Shown piece after piece: positions 60,417-64,000 of a stretch of 64,000 nt of DNA. Made by a program: the position numbers and the translations under genes. How positions within the stretch are numbered: position 1 is the stretch's first letter; each line of letters opens with the position of its first letter. This DNA is from an uncultured Collinsella sp. (GTDB taxonomy: Bacteria > Actinomycetota > Coriobacteriia > Coriobacteriales > Coriobacteriaceae), in the NCBI GenBank assembly GCA_958427355.1, contig CAUACA010000001.1, positions 150,999-214,998 on the forward strand, written 5' to 3'. The notes below the pieces were generated by a model that was given only the letters and a program-made list of their open reading frames with translations, made no database searches and had not been told where the DNA came from.

Positions 60417-61784
60417 TTATGCCTCCTCGATGGGATCGACGGATAGGACAATCTCGCTGGCATCCAGGTCGAGCGCTTGTTTGATGACCTTTGCCGGCAG
60501 TGGGAAGCTTTCCATGACGCTCGGCTTAAACGCGCGGACCTTACCGGCGAGCAGTTCCTCGCCGTCGGCCAAGATCCTCACGCAGGCGGCATCGACCGGT
60601 CGGCGTACGCGGAAGTTGAGCTTGGTGAGTGTCACAGCCGTAATGCGTCCCGGCAGCGCGTAGCCAGCGATACCGGCAGGGGAGACCGTGAGCTGGCAGT
60701 CCGGGCCCGCAGCGCCCGCATCGGCCCCAGCACCACAGCCCAACGCGTACGCCGCCGCAGCTGCGCCAGCCCTCTCGGACTCGGTCGTCACGTTATCGGC
60801 CAGGTCGTGCACGTGCAGCACGTTGCCGCAGGCAAAGATGCCCGGCACGCCTGTCTGCAGGCTCTGGTCCACCACAGCGCCGCGCGTGCGTGGGTCAAGC
60901 TCTACGCCTGCGGCAACCGAAAGCTCGTTCTCGGGAATCAAGCCCACCGAAAGCAGCAGTGCGTCACACGGAACAACGCGCTCGGTCCCCGGAATGGGCG
61001 CCAGGCGCTCGTCGACTTGGCTCACCTCGACGGCCTCCACGCGGTCGTGCCCGATCACGCGTGTGACGGTGGTGGACAGGTGCAGCGGAATTCCAAAGTC
61101 GTCCAGGCAGTTCTTGACGTTGCGGCGCAGACCGTTGGCGTACGGCATGAGCTCGTACACGCCCTCGACCGAAATACCCTCGAGCGTGCAGCGACGTGCC
61201 ATAATCAGCCCGATGTCGCCCGAACCCAAAATGACGGCGCGCGAGCCGGGTTTGAGGTTCTCGATATTGATGTATCGCTGCGCCAGACCGGCCGTAAACA
61301 CGCCGGCGGGACGACTGCCGAGGATCTTGATCTCGCTGCGCGTGCGCTCGCGGCATCCCATGGCAAGGACGACCGCGCGCCCGGTGAGCTGCAGCATGCC
61401 GGCAGGGCTCATGAGCGTGACGGTATGGACCGCGGTGTCTTCCGTAGGCTCGTCCGAATCAATCCCAATCACCATACTGTCCAAGAACAGCGCAATGTCG
61501 GTTGCGTGCACCTGGTCGATAAAGCGCTGCGCGTACTCGGGACCGGTGAGTTCCTGTTTAAAGTGCGACAGGCCAAAGCCGGGGTGGATGCACTGGCGGA
61601 GGATTCCGCCCAGGTGCTGCTCGCGCTCCACGATGGCCACGTGGGCGCCTGCCTTATGCGCGGCAAGCGCAGCCGCCATGCCAGCGGGTCCGCCTCCGAT
61701 GACGATCACGTCGAAGGCCTGCGTCGACACCGACGTTACAGTTCCGGCCTCCGCGCGTTCGTCGCGCATATCAAACGTCGCCAT
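60417..61784 (-). CDS. NAD(P)/FAD-dependent oxidoreductase (GlpB-like partner)
   Basis: 455 residues. FAD-binding motif VIVIGGGPAGMAAALAAHKA at residue 27, then HLGGILRQCIHPGFGLSHFK, a cysteine-bearing motif of this subfamily. A second GxGxxG (VILGSGDIGLIMARRCTLEG) near residue 185 binds NAD(P), and GIFACGNVLHVHDLADNVT near residue 315 contacts FAD. It probably passes electrons from the glycerol-3-phosphate dehydrogenase to NAD or another carrier. One base separates it from the upstream gene. The first 20 residues are poorly conserved, and a later start is possible. Confidence 0.83.
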   Translation of the reverse strand: MATFDMRDERAEAGTVTSVSTQAFDVIVIGGGPAGMAAALAAHKAGAHVAIVEREQHLGGILRQCIHPGFGLSHFKQELTGPEYAQRFIDQVHATDIALFLDSMVIGIDSDEPTEDTAVHTVTLMSPAGMLQLTGRAVVLAMGCRERTRSEIKILGSRPAGVFTAGLAQRYINIENLKPGSRAVILGSGDIGLIMARRCTLEGISVEGVYELMPYANGLRRNVKNCLDDFGIPLHLSTTVTRVIGHDRVEAVEVSQVDERLAPIPGTERVVPCDALLLSVGLIPENELSVAAGVELDPRTRGAVVDQSLQTGVPGIFACGNVLHVHDLADNVTTESERAGAAAAAYALGCGAGADAGAAGPDCQLTVSPAGIAGYALPGRITAVTLTKLNFRVRRPVDAACVRILADGEELLAGKVRAFKPSVMESFPLPAKVIKQALDLDASEIVLSVDPIEEA

Positions 61785-61785
61785 C

Positions 61786-63240
61786 CTAGCGCACCCCCTT
61801 CAAAGGTCCCTCGACCAGCCAGGAGCCGGCGTCCTCCAGTAATACCTCGCTGGGGTCGCAGCCCAACTCGCGGGCAAGGATCGCAACCACGCGGCTCTGA
61901 CAAAAACCACTTTGGCACCGGCCCATGCCGGCACGACAGCGGCGCTTGACGCCCTCGACCGAAACCGCGCCCGGCTGGCGTCGGATCGCGGCCACGATTT
62001 CGGCCTCGGGCACCGTCTCGCAGCGACAGACAATCTGCCCCCATGCGGGGTCGGACTCAATAAGTTCTTCCTTGCGGGCAAGCGGTGCGCGGTCAAAGTC
62101 GTCCGGCGCGCAGCGAATCGGGTCCCAATCGTCCCGTTCATGCAGGGCAACGCCCGCCTCACGCATCACAAGCTCCATACGCTCGGCAATGGCCGGCGCG
62201 CTCGCCACACCCGGCGACTGAATGCCCGCCGCCTGGAAAAGCCCCGGCACCACGGCCGACTGTCCAATAAAGAAGTCGTTCGTTCCCTGAATGACCGGAC
62301 GCCCGCCGGCAAATGCGCGCACCACGCGGCGCGCATCCAGATCGGGCACCAGCTTGCGCGCACCGGTCAGCAGCGCGTTCACATCGCTCGCATAGGTCTG
62401 CGTGTCGCCCGGCTCGCGTACAGCGGCGGTTGCGGTGATCACGGTGTTGCCGTGCACGGTGCCCGTCACGATAACGCCCTTCGACACCGGCGTCGGCACG
62501 GGGTAGAGCGGCATGAGCGTGCGCGGCTCTTTGTCCAGCACCACGATGTTGCCCTGACGCCAGACCATCTGGAACTCCTCGGCGCCCGCCATATGCGAGA
62601 TGACGGCGGCGCCGTTGCCCGCGGCGTTGATCAGGTAGCGGCAGCGCACGTTGCCAGCGGGGGTCGCCAGCGTAAAGCGCGCGTTACCGTCTGAGCCCGC
62701 GACTTCAATCGCTTCTACCGACGCGGACCGCATAAACGTCACCCCGTTGGCCACGGCGTTCTCCAGCGCGGCGATGGCGACCTCAAACGGGTCGACAAAC
62801 CCAGTCGAGGGGCACCACAACGCGCACGTTGCAGAGGCACTGGCGCGCGGCTCTAATTCGTGGATGCGGTCGGGTCCGACGATTGACAGCTCGGGCACAC
62901 CGTTGACATGTCCGTTGCACCGTAGTTGCTCCAGATGCGCGCGGTCCTCGTCGTTAAAGCCCAACACCATCGACCCGGTGCGGCAGAACAGAAAGCCTAG
63001 CTCCTGTGCCCACGTGCCATATAGCTCGCAACCACGGGCGTTGACCTGCGCCTTTACCGTGCCCGGCGCCGGATCGTAGCCGGCGTGCACCAGGCCGCCG
63101 TTGGCCTTCGACGCACCTAGCGCGATGTCGTTGGTCGCCTCGACCACGCAAATGGACAGGTCAAACCGCGCGAGCTGACGCGCGATGGCGCATCCGGTGA
63201 TGCCCGCGCCGACAATCGCGATATCAAACGTTTCTGTCAC
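61786..63240 (-). CDS. Anaerobic glycerol-3-phosphate dehydrogenase-type FAD oxidoreductase with BFD-like [2Fe-2S] domain
   Basis: 484 residues. The FAD start is IAIVGAGITGCAIARQLARF, with GASKANGGLVHAGYDPAPGT near residue 43. The last 80 residues form a bacterioferredoxin-associated type domain with cysteines in IVCRCETVPEAEI and CRAGMGRCQSGFC. This architecture is the GlpA/YgaF-like one: oxidation of glycerol 3-phosphate or a related hydroxy acid feeding electrons into the FAD/NAD partner and DUF1667 protein. 2-hydroxyglutarate oxidase is the main alternative. The gene is first in its minus-strand operon. Confidence 0.82.
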   Translation of the reverse strand: MTETFDIAIVGAGITGCAIARQLARFDLSICVVEATNDIALGASKANGGLVHAGYDPAPGTVKAQVNARGCELYGTWAQELGFLFCRTGSMVLGFNDEDRAHLEQLRCNGHVNGVPELSIVGPDRIHELEPRASASATCALWCPSTGFVDPFEVAIAALENAVANGVTFMRSASVEAIEVAGSDGNARFTLATPAGNVRCRYLINAAGNGAAVISHMAGAEEFQMVWRQGNIVVLDKEPRTLMPLYPVPTPVSKGVIVTGTVHGNTVITATAAVREPGDTQTYASDVNALLTGARKLVPDLDARRVVRAFAGGRPVIQGTNDFFIGQSAVVPGLFQAAGIQSPGVASAPAIAERMELVMREAGVALHERDDWDPIRCAPDDFDRAPLARKEELIESDPAWGQIVCRCETVPEAEIVAAIRRQPGAVSVEGVKRRCRAGMGRCQSGFCQSRVVAILARELGCDPSEVLLEDAGSWLVEGPLKGVR

Positions 63241-63408
63241 AGTGCCTCCCAGACGAGTTGACAGGCCGTCAATAAGACTATCCTACGGTTTAGACACCCC
63301 CAGCGCGGCGGCAATGCGGCGAACAGCCCCGCAACACCCGCCAACGGCAGGCGAGGGAGACTCAGGACCATCGGTCACCTCGTCTGCCGCCCCGTGTGTC
63401 AGAGGTTT

Positions 63409-63946
63409 GTCTCGTTCTGTAACGGTAAACAGAAGAACTGGGTTCCAGATGTTACAGATCGAGACGTTTGCCAGGCGGCCCCTCTGTTTGTCTCGATCTG
63501 TAACAGTAAGAGGGGAAAATCGGTCCTACGTGTTACAGATTGAGATTTAAAGTCGGGGAGAGATTTTCTGTCTCGATCTGTAACATCTAGGGACCGTTTT
63601 GGGGTCTAGATGTTACAGATTTAGATGAACCTATCAGTCGGTTTCGAATGTCTAAATCTGTAACAGTTAGACCTGTTTTTGCCGAGTAACTGTTACAGAT
63701 TGAGACATTCGGCCCGGACGTTTTCCTTTGTCTCAATCTGTAACAGTTAGCTGATGATTTGGGTTCTAGATGTTACAGATCAAGACAAACCTTCCGACGG
63801 ATTTTGAATGTCTCGATTTATAACAGTAAGAGGGGGTTTGGGGCCCAAGATGTTACAGATCGAGATTGAAGTCGGGGAGGAACCCCTGTGTCTCGATCTG
63901 TAACATCTAGACCCGGATTCCGCTCCTAACTGTTACAGATTGAGAT
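63409..63946. repeat. 14-unit alternating inverted-repeat array with an 80-nt period
   Basis: Forward units (GTCTCGATCTGTAACA and variants) start at 63409, 63490, 63570, 63650, 63730, 63810 and 63890. Reverse units (TGTTACAGATYGAGAC and variants) start at 63450, 63531, 63611, 63691, 63771, 63851 and 63931. Each forward unit is followed by 25 bases of partly unique sequence, each reverse unit by 23. From the second unit on, the period is exactly 80. It occupies the non-coding 63241-64000 region, where no gene is seen; the other bases there hold nothing I can name. Confidence 0.9.
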
Positions 63947-64000
63947 GTTTGTGTCCGCGCCAGCCCCGTACCCAGCCGTAGTCCCATATAAACAAACCCC

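Noticed and set aside
63409..63946. CRISPR array
   Set aside because: Units are 16 bases, alternate in orientation, vary in sequence, and spacers of 23-25 bases are partly related to each other; no cas gene is present.

Overview
The window looks like a chromosomal segment of a strictly anaerobic, high-GC Actinomycetota of the Coriobacteriia, most like Collinsella. The basis is the high GC content, gene content and protein sequence character: a membrane formate hydrogenlyase, selenocysteine machinery, double-cubane-cluster reductases and a glycerol-3-phosphate dehydrogenase/DUF1667 trio. No phage, plasmid or IS transposase gene was seen. No database search was run, so the taxonomic call is inference.

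Layout. 1-3386: molybdate ABC importer (modA cut by the window edge, modB with an unusual extracytoplasmic N-terminal extension, modC). 3.6-12.7 kb: two double-cubane-cluster (2-hydroxyacyl-CoA dehydratase-like) reductases flanking a five-gene peptide-type ABC importer and followed by their ATP-dependent activase; two short coupled ORFs precede the first reductase. 12.7-17.1 kb: a glycosyltransferase, then a selenium block (selD, yedF, a DUF3343 Se/S carrier and an EF2568-type aminotransferase/desulfurase). 17.2-21.1 kb: brnQ, tRNA-Pro, tRNA-Gly, a solitary defence-like gene between two long hairpin repeats, and a PIN/DinJ toxin-antitoxin pair. 21.5-36.9 kb: a formate hydrogenlyase operon (two HycB-like ferredoxins, selenoprotein FdhF, HyfBCDEFGHI-like membrane hydrogenase, HycH, HycI, FocA). 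37.0-44.1 kb: a Cys-type molybdopterin oxidoreductase, selA, selB, selC (tRNA-Sec, in an apparently empty gap), mobA and a second DUF3343 gene. 44.3-49.7 kb: gdhA and a two-gene xanthine-dehydrogenase-type molybdenum hydroxylase. 50.1-58.3 kb: tRNA-Leu, tig, clpP, clpX, valS, folC. 58.4-63.2 kb, minus strand: an Xaa-Pro peptidase and the glycerol-3-phosphate dehydrogenase trio. 63.4-63.95 kb: a strictly phased array of alternating inverted repeats.

How it fits together. Molybdate uptake, MobA, SelA/SelB/SelC/SelD and selenium carriers all serve molybdenum/selenium enzymes encoded here: FdhF (Sec140), the Cys-type paralogue and the xanthine-dehydrogenase-like hydroxylase. SelD itself carries an in-frame UGA at codon 17, so it appears to need its own product. 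FdhF plus the hydrogenase and FocA would export or import formate and convert it to H2 and CO2.

The most unusual non-coding content is a set of hairpin repeats: eight dispersed 67-75 nt inverted repeats with compensatory arm changes, a three-unit array with an exact 62-nt period, a 14-unit alternating array with an 80-nt period at the right edge, and several single long hairpins. A pseudoknot-like leader overlaps the valS ribosome binding site.
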